Shown here: positions 8,769 through 18,160 of the stretch, piece by piece
Position numbering within the stretch: the stretch's first letter is position 1
Layout of the letters: the number at the start of each line of letters is the position of its first letter
Assembly: GCA_030455605.1 (NCBI GenBank)
Contig: JAKDPD010000004.1
Span: 1 to 64,000 of the forward strand
Direction: 5' to 3'
DNA: 64,000 nt
Source of the DNA: Lactobacillus sp.
Lineage (GTDB): Bacteria > Bacillota > Bacilli > Lactobacillales > Lactobacillaceae
The notes under the pieces: model-generated
What the model saw: the letters and a program-made list of their open reading frames with translations, nothing else
Told to the model about the DNA's origin: nothing
Database searches by the model: none
Program-made: the position numbers and the translations under genes

Positions 8769-10928
8769 CTAGATATGGTTAACCAGTTGCATGATACTAT
8801 CAATTATCGGTTTCAACTTGGAAAATTTATTATTCATCACATTGGTCTGAACAATAAGTATTCGGCGATTGTTAGGACTAATCCGTAAGAAAGTATAGTA
8901 ACCATCGCCAGCACCATTAGCTGCCTTGCCAGCCGGCTTGTTGTAAAAGCCACAGTTGTAGTAGGCATTAGCCGCTTTGCCCTGGCTCATATAACCCCGC
9001 ATTTTGCTGGACAAAAATTTAGGTCCTAAAATATATTGCATCACCCGCGCTAAGTCGCTGGTGGACATCATCACGGACCCCGCGCCTAAAGCATTATGCG
9101 CATCTAAAACTGCTTGTGACCAATTAACCGCTTGCGCAGCCCGATGCTTATGGCCAGCAACTTTTTGCATTTGCTGCCCAACTGCCACGGTGGTCCGTTT
9201 TGGATTAACATGCCACATGAAAGCTGTCCGCTTGAGATGCAGCTTTTGAATATAAGTTTTAGTAAAGAGTGACTCATATGATTGCCCCGTGACCTTGGCC
9301 AAAATACCACATAAATAAACGTAATTAAGTGACGTATAGTGGAATTGACCATAAGTCGCCACTTGATTAAAAACCGTCTTTTGGATATTTTCTTTGAGAC
9401 TAGCAGTGTCAGACACAAACTTCGCCGTCCCAAGCTGACTACCAACTTTAATGTCAAGGCCAGAAGTCATATCTAGCAAATCTTTAATCTGAATCTTTTT
9501 ACTCCCAGGGACATCGGGATAAAACTTCGATAGCGCATCCGTTAATTTCAGCTTATGTTCTTGCACTGCTTTTAGGACTAAGGCCGCCGTTAACGATTTC
9601 TGCACCGAATTAATTAAGTATATCTTAGCAGCTTTAGGTTTCTGACCCATATTGATCAGGGTTTTACCGTTCTTCACCACTAATGACACATGTGCTAGCT
9701 TCAGTTGCTTTAATTTATCTTGAACCTGCCATTGCCGTTTCAGTGACTGGTTTACCCGTTTAACGTGGGTCCGCTTTTGCCACTTTTTAGTGAAGTAGTG
9801 CCACTTAAGATTATAACGATGATGGCGTTTGGAACGCTGAATAAAGTGATAGACAACTTGATCCAACGCAAGTAATCCTTGCCCGCCTAAATGATTACTA
9901 TCCTTCATAAATAAGGCGGGCTTTGCAACCTTCGAAAAATCAGCGACTTGATCAAATCCTTGACTGTATAACTGAAATTTCAACTTATTGACAACTTGCT
10001 GATACATCGTTTTGGCTAATTGGGGCGCATTTGGTTCATTCATTGGGGGAATGACAAATTGCACGGTCATTTTTCGTTTCGCAAACGCATGTAACAACAA
10101 TTCAAAATCACCATATTCTGGTGACTTCAAATCACTCCAACTAACGGTTGATGCCGTGTTAGAGTTAGTTGTGCGGGTCGCTAATTTTGATAATGCGGAT
10201 TCCGAATAGTTATTCGGCAATGAGCGCTGCACCCGCGTCAATAATACTCGTTGCTGAGCTAAATGATTGCCACTGAAGTAATTGTCAAGACTGGTCAACG
10301 CGCGCTGACGGCGTGCTAGCAAAAACTTTTCCCAAGACGACAGCATCTGACCTTTAGCAACCTGTTGCAAAGCTGAGCGAGTTAGTCCCTTAACAGTTGC
10401 CATTTGCAATAAGCGACTCGCCGCATAACGGTCAGGCAAACTGGTTTTAGCATGCAACAAGAACAAAGTCGTAGCAAGTGGTGAATAGTACTGCGTAAAT
10501 GCTTGTTGACCTTGGCCTTGCCGAGTAAACCATTTCGGTGACAGAATTACCACGGCCGACTTATGCTGCAACTGACGGCCTAGGCCCTCCATTCCCATAA
10601 ACTGAAGTAGGGACTGGCAGCCATCGCCACCAAGCAAAAACGGACGATACGTCCGTTGATACTTAACAGCCAGCACACTTGGATGTAAAGGCGTTAATTG
10701 AGGTAATTCACTTGTACCATAAAAAGGAACATAATCGCCTGCAAAGGCCTCCTGCTTTAAGCGCACCCCCTTTAACACTGCGGGTGTTTTGGCGGTAGCG
10801 GCTTCAGCAATCACCGTACGTGAAAAATGGCGCTTAATCGGAAATTGTGAGGCCAGCAAGACTAACAAACAGGCAATTAGCACTGGCCCTAGGGTGAGCC
10901 AAAGCTTGATGCCTTTATTCTTTTTCAA
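8769..10928 (-). CDS. dltD: DltD-like N-terminal domain fused to a serine beta-lactamase/DD-peptidase-like C-terminal domain
   Basis: DltD catalytic-type motifs YGTSELPQ and [10 protein letters not shown] in the N-terminal half; SxxK (SVQK) and YTSLNY motifs in the C-terminal half; overlaps dltC by 14 nt. Confidence 0.88.
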   Translation of the reverse strand: MKKNKGIKLWLTLGPVLIACLLVLLASQFPIKRHFSRTVIAEAATAKTPAVLKGVRLKQEAFAGDYVPFYGTSELPQLTPLHPSVLAVKYQRTYRPFLLGGDGCQSLLQFMGMEGLGRQLQHKSAVVILSPKWFTRQGQGQQAFTQYYSPLATTLFLLHAKTSLPDRYAASRLLQMATVKGLTRSALQQVAKGQMLSSWEKFLLARRQRALTSLDNYFSGNHLAQQRVLLTRVQRSLPNNYSESALSKLATRTTNSNTASTVSWSDLKSPEYGDFELLLHAFAKRKMTVQFVIPPMNEPNAPQLAKTMYQQVVNKLKFQLYSQGFDQVADFSKVAKPALFMKDSNHLGGQGLLALDQVVYHFIQRSKRHHRYNLKWHYFTKKWQKRTHVKRVNQSLKRQWQVQDKLKQLKLAHVSLVVKNGKTLINMGQKPKAAKIYLINSVQKSLTAALVLKAVQEHKLKLTDALSKFYPDVPGSKKIQIKDLLDMTSGLDIKVGSQLGTAKFVSDTASLKENIQKTVFNQVATYGQFHYTSLNYVYLCGILAKVTGQSYESLFTKTYIQKLHLKRTAFMWHVNPKRTTVAVGQQMQKVAGHKHRAAQAVNWSQAVLDAHNALGAGSVMMSTSDLARVMQYILGPKFLSSKMRGYMSQGKAANAYYNCGFYNKPAGKAANGAGDGYYTFLRISPNNRRILIVQTNVMNNKFSKLKPIIDSIMQLVNHI

Positions 10929-11154
10929 GGCTTGTTACCTTAGCAATGATTTTGTTTGGCGTAGCCCATTCATCACGATTAAATTCTGAAACGGGCACCT
11001 GAATGCCAAGCTCTTCTTGCAGACTCAACAACATTTGGACACTCGCCATCGAATCTAGTAACCCATTTTCAAAGATATCCTCATCCATCCGATCAGCTAA
11101 GTCTTCACCGGTTAAATCAGCTAAAATATTCAATACAACTTTTTGGTTATCCAT
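10915..11154 (-). CDS. dltC: D-alanyl carrier protein
   Basis: 79 aa from [11 protein letters not shown] with phosphopantetheine site [15 protein letters not shown]. Confidence 0.95.
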   Translation of the reverse strand: MDNQKVVLNILADLTGEDLADRMDEDIFENGLLDSMASVQMLLSLQEELGIQVPVSEFNRDEWATPNKIIAKVTSLEKE

Positions 11155-11238
11155 AATCAATCTTCCTCCTAAATAATGCTTATCTTCCCACCTAAATTTT
11201 AACACACGCCTTAATAGCGCAAGTGTCAAGCATACCAT

Positions 11239-12762
11239 TTATTGGTTAACCTCTTGAATGACCTGCTTAATGTCGACCTTCCCATTTTGGGAAATAGGCA
11301 AGGCTGAGCGATAAACAAAGCGCTGCGGAATCATATATGGCATGACTTGCTTCGCTAGAGATGCTCGCAACCGTTTGGTCAGTTCAGCTTCAGAATACTT
11401 GTCTTGTGCCGCTTTCGTTAGTTCAATTTCAGCCACTAACTGCTTTACTGTATGATTTCGGTTATACTTGGGCGCTACCACACCATAACGCACTAAATCA
11501 TTCTGGCTCAAGTAAAAATTAATCTCTTCGAGCTCAATCCGGTAACCATTAAACTTCACTTGAAAATCAATCCGTCCTGAATAAAACAGCAATTGCTTTT
11601 CTGCAAAGAAACCGGCATCCCCCGTGCGGTAACTATTATCAGTCGCGCCAGCTGACCGGAAAAAAGCCGCTTTAGTCTTTTCTGGATTATTCAAATAGCC
11701 TTTTGACACACTAGGACCAGCTAGAATCAATTCACCTTGGCCAGCTTCACCCTTGGTTTCATCTAGGGTAATTTGGGTATCTGCCTTCGCAAATCCAATT
11801 GGTAAGCGATCATATTTAGCTAAGATGTCGTCCGTTATTTCAACTTGCGTCACCGCGACCGTCGCTTCAGTCGGACCATACGTATTGAAGATATGGCTAG
11901 TTGGGAAGCGTTTTTTCAAGGCCAGCACTTCTGAATGTGGTAATTCTTCGCCACAGAATAAGAAGTGACTCAGCTCAGGGTGCTGCTTACTGCTAAAAGT
12001 AGGATCCAAGAAACACATTTGCGCAAAAGAAGGCGTCGATACCCAAACATTAAATTGTAATTGCGGCAGCGTCGCAAATAATTGTTTAAAGTCTTGCGTC
12101 ACATCATGGGGTAGCACCACTAACTTGCCACCACTCGTCAACGCTGGATATAAGCTCATCACCGATAAATCAAATGAATACGGTGCCTGCACTAAGAAAT
12201 TCGGCTGAGCCGGTAATTTAAAGTTACGCTGTTCCCAATTAACAAAACTTAAGAGGTTACGATGACTAATCATGACACCCTTAGGCTTCCCAGTGGTTCC
12301 CGAAGTGAAGATAATATAAAAAGTGTCATCCCCGTGCACGGCCTGACTGGCATCAATTGCTGGATGCTGGTCAGGGACATCTGCTGGTCTTAGAACTTGT
12401 AAGCCTGGTAAAGCAATGTCTGGCAAAACATCAATGGCAATGACCAAACTCGCTTGCGACACTTCTTGGATCATGACTAGTCGTTCCGCATTGGAATAAC
12501 TTGCAATCGGAATGTACGCATGACCAGCTTTAACACAGCCTAAAAAACAAGCAATCATCTCAAAAGTCTGACCGCCCCAAACCATAATGGGCTGTCCCTG
12601 CTTCAGCTGCATCGTCACTAACTTTGTAGCCCACGCATCAGAGCGCCGCTTTAGATCGCCATAAGTATTGGTACGACCTAAATAATCATAAGCAATCCGT
12701 TTAGGATCAGCCTCTGCCACTTGGTCAATGGTTTCAATGATATTATCCATATTTTCCTCCAA
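11239..12762 (-). CDS. dltA: D-alanine--[D-alanyl-carrier protein] ligase
   Basis: Adenylation core IIFTSGTTGKPKGVMISH, FNTYGPTEATVAVT, YRTGD, DFQVKFNGYRIELEEI; probable start near 12750. Confidence 0.95.
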   Translation of the reverse strand: MEENMDNIIETIDQVAEADPKRIAYDYLGRTNTYGDLKRRSDAWATKLVTMQLKQGQPIMVWGGQTFEMIACFLGCVKAGHAYIPIASYSNAERLVMIQEVSQASLVIAIDVLPDIALPGLQVLRPADVPDQHPAIDASQAVHGDDTFYIIFTSGTTGKPKGVMISHRNLLSFVNWEQRNFKLPAQPNFLVQAPYSFDLSVMSLYPALTSGGKLVVLPHDVTQDFKQLFATLPQLQFNVWVSTPSFAQMCFLDPTFSSKQHPELSHFLFCGEELPHSEVLALKKRFPTSHIFNTYGPTEATVAVTQVEITDDILAKYDRLPIGFAKADTQITLDETKGEAGQGELILAGPSVSKGYLNNPEKTKAAFFRSAGATDNSYRTGDAGFFAEKQLLFYSGRIDFQVKFNGYRIELEEINFYLSQNDLVRYGVVAPKYNRNHTVKQLVAEIELTKAAQDKYSEAELTKRLRASLAKQVMPYMIPQRFVYRSALPISQNGKVDIKQVIQEVNQ

Positions 12763-12872
12763 AACAACCTTGCTGGTATTAGTATATTATTTTGTAACAC
12801 ATTTGTAAAAATAAAGTAGGCGAGCTTTAAACTTTTTTAAGTTTAAGCTGGTAGCACCCGGTAACTACTAAA

Positions 12873-14084
12873 CTAGCTGCCAAACAAAGCATTGATATTC
12901 ACTGATAAAGTGCGATCCATCACCATCATGTGTGGCCGCGCATACTGTTTCGCACCAGATTCAAAAACACAGATTAGCTGACCGCGATAAGCTGTAATTT
13001 GCTCTAAATAGGGTGGCATTTCGACCACTAACTCAGCACTCCGTTCATCTAACGAGTTAAGTGCGGTAATTGGGAAAACGTACAGCTTGGAAGATTGGCT
13101 ACCATAAGATTGACTCAGAAAGATTTGATTTTGATAAATCGCAATCCCTTGAATTTGCTTATCCATCGAAGTTGACCCATTGGGATCAGACCAAGCCAGC
13201 GTCCCTGAAACTGACTTAACTTCCTTGTTAGTAATCGTATTCCGATACTTGCCGCGGCGAGCAATCGTGTAGGCCGCAGCCTTACCACGCCCTTGCAAGT
13301 TGAAGAAGCCAACAAACAATTGGTCGTCATAATAAGTCACTGCGGAAGCCCGTTCAATACTAGGAATCACAATTTGATGATTATAGGTAATCAAGGTGCG
13401 TTCACCTAAATGGTACTGCTCAATTGTTTTTAGCGATAAACTCATCAGCGCCGAGGCATGACCGAGAGAACCTGTTACCCAGATATTATGTCCTTTGGCA
13501 TCATAGGTAATACCGCCCAAATGCGGCCTGCCGGGTAACTGCAAGGTCTTCAAATAGCGACCGGTCCGCTTATCGAGGACATAAATCACAGAATTATGCC
13601 GATGCTTAGCATCATAAGCAGTAATCAATAAATATTTGTCCGCAATCGTCACGCCTTGCGGCGTCATTTGACTCGTACGCTCAAACCGCCGCGTTTTCAA
13701 ATTATAAGCAGCGGTAGTACGTAACCCAGGAACCACAAAATCCTTCCCATCCCAGGTACGAGGCGGAACATAATTAGACACTTTATTAATAAAAGGATAC
13801 AACCGCCGTAATTGTTTTTGATAGTTGATATAGGTCTGCCATGCCGGGCTGATACTGGTCTGATTAACTGCTAATTTTAGTGGTGGCCGGCTCTGCAGGA
13901 GCTGGCGTTCTTCATACCACTGATAACCATAGTAGCTAGCGGCACCAACGCCCGTAGCCACCAATGCCACTAATAATAATTCTCGTAAAAAACGGAATAT
14001 CATTTTCAATGCAATCAGCCCCCTTCTATTGCAAATTATTATACACATAATCGGTAGTAGCCTGCCATGACCTTCTTTTTTCAT
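12873..14084 (-). CDS. Secreted/membrane-anchored beta-propeller-like protein of unknown function
   Basis: N-terminal TM then repeated beta-strand-rich segments; true start probably near 14004. Confidence 0.55.
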   Translation of the reverse strand: MKKEGHGRLLPIMCIIICNRRGLIALKMIFRFLRELLLVALVATGVGAASYYGYQWYEERQLLQSRPPLKLAVNQTSISPAWQTYINYQKQLRRLYPFINKVSNYVPPRTWDGKDFVVPGLRTTAAYNLKTRRFERTSQMTPQGVTIADKYLLITAYDAKHRHNSVIYVLDKRTGRYLKTLQLPGRPHLGGITYDAKGHNIWVTGSLGHASALMSLSLKTIEQYHLGERTLITYNHQIVIPSIERASAVTYYDDQLFVGFFNLQGRGKAAAYTIARRGKYRNTITNKEVKSVSGTLAWSDPNGSTSMDKQIQGIAIYQNQIFLSQSYGSQSSKLYVFPITALNSLDERSAELVVEMPPYLEQITAYRGQLICVFESGAKQYARPHMMVMDRTLSVNINALFGS

Positions 14085-14118
14085 CTTTTTTACTAAAAAG
14101 GCGGTTTGGTCATACTTT

Positions 14119-14294
14119 CTTCACATTTAATCAGTATAGTAAGCAATGTAGTAAGCAGAGCGGTTTCACTTACTAAGTTTTGTTTTTCATTCTCCTTCAA
14201 TAAATAATGAAAAATGCTAGTGAATCGAGTCCCCCAACTCGGTTTACCTTATATCCCCATAAAAAGTCATACATCGGTATGACTTTTTATTTTT
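14119..14294 (+). ncRNA. Candidate sRNA unit A (predicted transcript about 14147-14292)
   Basis: -10 TATAGT 14135-14140; stem GTAGTAAG (14148-14155)/CTTACTA (14169-14175); hairpin TTTTTCATT...AATGAAAAA (14183-14214) with CTCCTTC loop; CGAGT-CCCCCA-ACTCG hairpin; 12-bp terminator AAAAAGTCATAC-ATCG-GTATGACTTTTT 14261-14288; no ORF. Confidence 0.7.
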
Positions 14295-14364
14295 TTGCAA
14301 ATGATCAATCATTAAGAGAACTAAATCTTTTCTTTACACTTTTATAAGTATTTATACGACAATC

Positions 14365-14503
14365 CTTCACATTTACTAGTTAATATAAGGGCTGTAGCAA
14401 GGAAGTAAAACTTGTTACATACTCCCACTTTTTATACATTCATTCTTACTCCTCCAAAGTAGATGAAAATAAAGCGACTTGCCTTCCCAGCAAGTCGTTT
14501 TTC
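14365..14503 (+). ncRNA. Candidate sRNA unit B (predicted transcript about 14393-14503), homologous to unit A
   Basis: -10 TAATAT 14381-14386; stem GTAGCAAG (14394-14401)/CTTGTTAC (14411-14418); hairpin exposing CCTCCAA (14451-14457); terminator CGACTTGC-CTTCCCA-GCAAGTCG-GTTTTT 14475-14502; no ORF. Confidence 0.7.
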
Positions 14504-14589
14504 TTTATCAAGTCACTCTCCTAGTCAGCTCATGCAAGCTTTTATATAATGAAATTAATGATACCAAATTTAGCCACAAAGGAGCTACG

Positions 14590-15078
14590 ATGTTCTCACC
14601 CACTATTCAACGGCTGATTGAAGATAAAGCTGGCGCATTCTTAATTCCTGCCAGCCGGATTGCTTGTGTTCAGGTGGATAACCCGCTTTATCATGCTTTT
14701 CTAGTTTTAACTAAAGACCACTACGCTAAAATTCCAGTGCTTGACCACCAACAGCGCGTTGTTGGGCTACTCAGTCTGTCCATGATTACTGATAAAATGC
14801 TCAAAAATACTGAGATTTCAACTGAACCGCTCAACCAGCTAACTGTCCAAACCGTCATGCAAACGCACTTCGCGACCATTAACTTCGCCCAAACTACCCT
14901 CGAAGCACAACTGCATCTCCTCATTAACAATGCGTTTTTACCAGTCGTTAACGATCGTGGGGTTTTTCAAGGATTACTCACACGTCGCGAATGGATTAAG
15001 ACTTTTAACTATATTGCCCACACCTTCGACAACAAATACCAAGTCAAAGAAATGACTTCTAATTTAAAACGATTTTAA
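14590..15078 (+). CDS. CBS-domain protein (CbpB-like)
   Basis: Tandem CBS pattern (YAKIPVLDHQQRVVGLLSLSMI; NNAFLPVVNDRGVFQGLLTRREWI); RBS GGAG before ATG 14590. Confidence 0.85.
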   Translation: MFSPTIQRLIEDKAGAFLIPASRIACVQVDNPLYHAFLVLTKDHYAKIPVLDHQQRVVGLLSLSMITDKMLKNTEISTEPLNQLTVQTVMQTHFATINFAQTTLEAQLHLLINNAFLPVVNDRGVFQGLLTRREWIKTFNYIAHTFDNKYQVKEMTSNLKRF

Positions 15079-15153
15079 ATTAGCGTGTTACAATACTCTT
15101 AGTGATTATGAGTCAAGCCTTATGTGACGGTGACTCATTGCTAGGAGGAAAAG

Positions 15154-17016
15154 ATGAAACACCAATGGAAATTTTATCTGATTGGCATAATCGGTATCGT
15201 CAGTCTGATCTTAAACTTTAGTTTTAACCCAATAATTGCCCTTAACCTGCCACTAGCTGCTTGGCTAATCAATTTATTCGGAATTGGCCTCACTTGGACG
15301 CTCGTTAAAGAAATGCTAGACACGCTCAAGCAAGGTAACTGGGGGGTTGACCTCTTAGCGATTATTGCGGTTATTTCGACCATTATTGTGGGCGATTATT
15401 GGGCCACTTGGATGATTTTGATTATGTTAACCGGGGGCGAAACTTTAGAAGCCTATGCCACCGGACAAGCCGATAAAGACCTCCGCAGCTTAATTCAAAA
15501 TTCGCCGCAAGTTGCTCACCAGCTGGTCGCTGGCAAACTACACGAAGTTTCGGTAGAAGAATTAACACCTGGTGATGTGGTTTTAATTCGCCCTGGTGAT
15601 TTAGTACCAGTCGATGGCGTCATCATTAAAGGCGCATCTGATTTCGATCAATCTTCACTGACTGGCGAAAGTTTGCCTAGCAATCACGGTGTTGGTGATA
15701 CCTTAATGTCCGGATCCATCAATGGTGAAACAGCCGTTGAGATGAAGGTCACGAAGCACGCCCAAGACTCTGAATACCAATCAATCGTGCGCTTAGTGAA
15801 AAGTGCTGAAGCCCAACCAGCCAATTTCGTCAAACTAGCTGATCGCTATGCAGTGCCCTTTACGATCATTTCGCTAATCATCGGTCTAGCCGCTACTGGT
15901 AGCTCTCTCTGGTTTAACCCCCAGGCAGATTGGCAAGTCCACTTTATGCGTTTTGCCCAAGTAATGGTCGTTGCATCCCCATGCCCCCTACTCATTGCCG
16001 CACCAGTTGCTTTCGTTTCCGGCATGAGTGCGATATCACGCCACCATGTCATTGTTAAGTCTGGTCCGACGCTCGAAAAATTAGCCCAAGCGAAAACTTT
16101 TGCCTTCGATAAAACGGGGACTTTAACCCAAAATCGTCTAGTCATCGATCAAGTCGTTTCCAATGGTCACTATGACACGGCAACATTACAGCAACTTGCC
16201 GCCAGTGCTGAACAACACTCAAGTCACATTATTGCTGCTTCACTCGTCCAAGCCACTGACTCACTACTAGCAGTTAGTGCCTTAACTGAATCCACTGGCA
16301 ATGGGGTTAGTGGTATTGTTGTTGGCAAACATGTGATGGTTGGTAAGCGTGATTATGTCAGTGCCATCCCGATTACCCCAGCGGACAGTACCGCCATTTA
16401 CATTACCATCGATGGCCACTATGAAGGCTATATTACCTTCAAAGACCAAATGCGTGTCGAAACCCCTAGTACGCTAGCTCGTTTGCGGCGGCAAGGGGTC
16501 GAACACTTAATGATGCTTACTGGTGACCAGCCAGCGGTCGCGGAGCAAATTGGGCGCGCTGCTGGTGTCGATGATATCCGCGCTAATTTACTTCCCGGCG
16601 AAAAGATTGCGGCCATTAAGGCTGTTCCCGCTGCTAAAAGGCCAGTTGTGATGGTGGGTGATGGTGTGAATGATGCGCCTAGTTTAACCGCTGCTGATGT
16701 GGGCATTGCAATGGGTGCTAGCGGCGCCACCGCGGCATCTGAAAGTGCGGATGCCGTCGTGATGGTTAACGATTTAGCTAAAATCAGTGATGCAGTGGCA
16801 GTGGCCAAGCACACCTTACAGGTTGTCAAAGTAGATGTATTAACTGCCATTACCATTGTGATCTTAATCGAGCTTGTTGCCTTCACTGGCATTATTCCCG
16901 TATTTTGGGGCGCTATTTTACAAGAAGTGGTCGATTTAATTACGATTTCGCTAGCTTTACTGGCAAAAAAGGCGCCGAAGAACCCAGCTCACACCGGTCT
17001 TCCCGTCACTGCTTAA
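15154..17016 (+). CDS. Heavy-metal P1B-type ATPase, SPC-type membrane motif, no N-terminal metal-binding domain
   Basis: DKTGTLT, TGES, GDGVNDAP, VVASPCPLLIAAPVAF. Confidence 0.93.
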   Translation: MKHQWKFYLIGIIGIVSLILNFSFNPIIALNLPLAAWLINLFGIGLTWTLVKEMLDTLKQGNWGVDLLAIIAVISTIIVGDYWATWMILIMLTGGETLEAYATGQADKDLRSLIQNSPQVAHQLVAGKLHEVSVEELTPGDVVLIRPGDLVPVDGVIIKGASDFDQSSLTGESLPSNHGVGDTLMSGSINGETAVEMKVTKHAQDSEYQSIVRLVKSAEAQPANFVKLADRYAVPFTIISLIIGLAATGSSLWFNPQADWQVHFMRFAQVMVVASPCPLLIAAPVAFVSGMSAISRHHVIVKSGPTLEKLAQAKTFAFDKTGTLTQNRLVIDQVVSNGHYDTATLQQLAASAEQHSSHIIAASLVQATDSLLAVSALTESTGNGVSGIVVGKHVMVGKRDYVSAIPITPADSTAIYITIDGHYEGYITFKDQMRVETPSTLARLRRQGVEHLMMLTGDQPAVAEQIGRAAGVDDIRANLLPGEKIAAIKAVPAAKRPVVMVGDGVNDAPSLTAADVGIAMGASGATAASESADAVVMVNDLAKISDAVAVAKHTLQVVKVDVLTAITIVILIELVAFTGIIPVFWGAILQEVVDLITISLALLAKKAPKNPAHTGLPVTA

Positions 17017-17042
17017 CGTGTTATTTTATAAAAGACAATCAA

Positions 17043-17076
17043 AAAAGACTGCTTCATAACAGCAGTCTTTTTTATA
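17043..17076. terminator. Bidirectional terminator
   Basis: AAAAAAGACTGCT-TCATAAC-AGCAGTCTTTTTT. Confidence 0.9.
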
Positions 17077-17085
17077 TATCCCGTA

Positions 17086-17742
17086 CTAGATAAAGCCCAA
17101 AGCGTTATAGGCCACATGTACCAGAATTGAATAACGCACATCTCGCGTCTTTAAATAGACCCCAGCTAAAATAATTCCTAACACGACATACACCCACAAA
17201 TATGGACTAAAAGTGGGATCGTGAAGGTATCCAAAGACTAAGCCACTTAATACTAGATTAAAGCCAGTATGCCAGCGTGATGGTCGTGCAAAACTTAAAT
17301 TAAATAATAGGCCGCGAAAAATCAATTCTTCACAGATTGGTGCAATCAAGACCACCATGATGGCAAAGAGTCGTTTTTGACCATGCCGCTCAATCGTATC
17401 TAAGGCTTGCTGGTTGGCAGAATTACCATATCCTAATAAGCCCAGCATCGTTGCGCTGGCAAACACAATTAGTATAAAACCACCTAATGCGATGAGCAAT
17501 CGGCGCCAATCCCAATGAGGCGCTAGATTAAAGCGCCAAGCATTATCACCGCGTAAGCTCCAGCGGTAAAGCCAATAAATCAGTGCTAGTCCCACGAGCG
17601 TGACTAGTGCCAGCCAACCTTCTGAAGCAGCTGTGATATGGTAGCTTTTCGGATAAAAGTATAGGCTCTGCAGCATACTATAAGTTACAAAGGCCAGGAT
17701 TAAACTAGCCAGCTTCAATCCGATGATCAATCCTTTTTTCAT
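17086..17742 (-). CDS. CPBP family intramembrane metalloprotease
   Basis: APICEELIFRGLLFN and FGYLHD motifs. Confidence 0.9.
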   Translation of the reverse strand: MKKGLIIGLKLASLILAFVTYSMLQSLYFYPKSYHITAASEGWLALVTLVGLALIYWLYRWSLRGDNAWRFNLAPHWDWRRLLIALGGFILIVFASATMLGLLGYGNSANQQALDTIERHGQKRLFAIMVVLIAPICEELIFRGLLFNLSFARPSRWHTGFNLVLSGLVFGYLHDPTFSPYLWVYVVLGIILAGVYLKTRDVRYSILVHVAYNALGFI

Positions 17743-18160
17743 ATTTTCACCTCTATTGCACCATTATATGTGTTCTTCAGATAGATTGCTGCATAATAAC
17801 CTAAAAATGTGTCGGCAATTGCATCACTACATTTGGTGCTTTTTAGTGCTTTCTAAGATTTAAAATACTAGATAATGTGTTTTTTAATTATTTTAGCGTT
17901 TCAATTCATGCTAACCCCGTGTGGTAAAAGGGTTAAACGCCGCTTTAGCCAAAATGGAGAATCCTATGATATCAGCATTTCAAGCACTTCTGAGCTTTTG
18001 ACAACCCCCGCAATTTGGGCTATGGTCATTAACGTTGACCTCACTTGTGACGATCGCGCAACTAGGGATTGACTCATTTGGAAATGAGGACACTAATACT
18101 AGTTATTAGTCCTACTCCTAACCACAATTATTAAAATCGAAAGAATTTGAGGCATACAGC

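Noticed and set aside
16428-16892. 154-aa antisense ORF within the P-type ATPase
   Set aside because: Entirely antisense to a strong CDS, compositional artefact; the same applies to other antisense ORFs (for example 15846-16145, 20564-20872, 31446-31811, 45073-45339, 63367-63699).
17875-18072. 65-aa ORF upstream of the BMP operon
   Set aside because: No RBS or recognisable domain; low-complexity translation; better explained as leader sequence.
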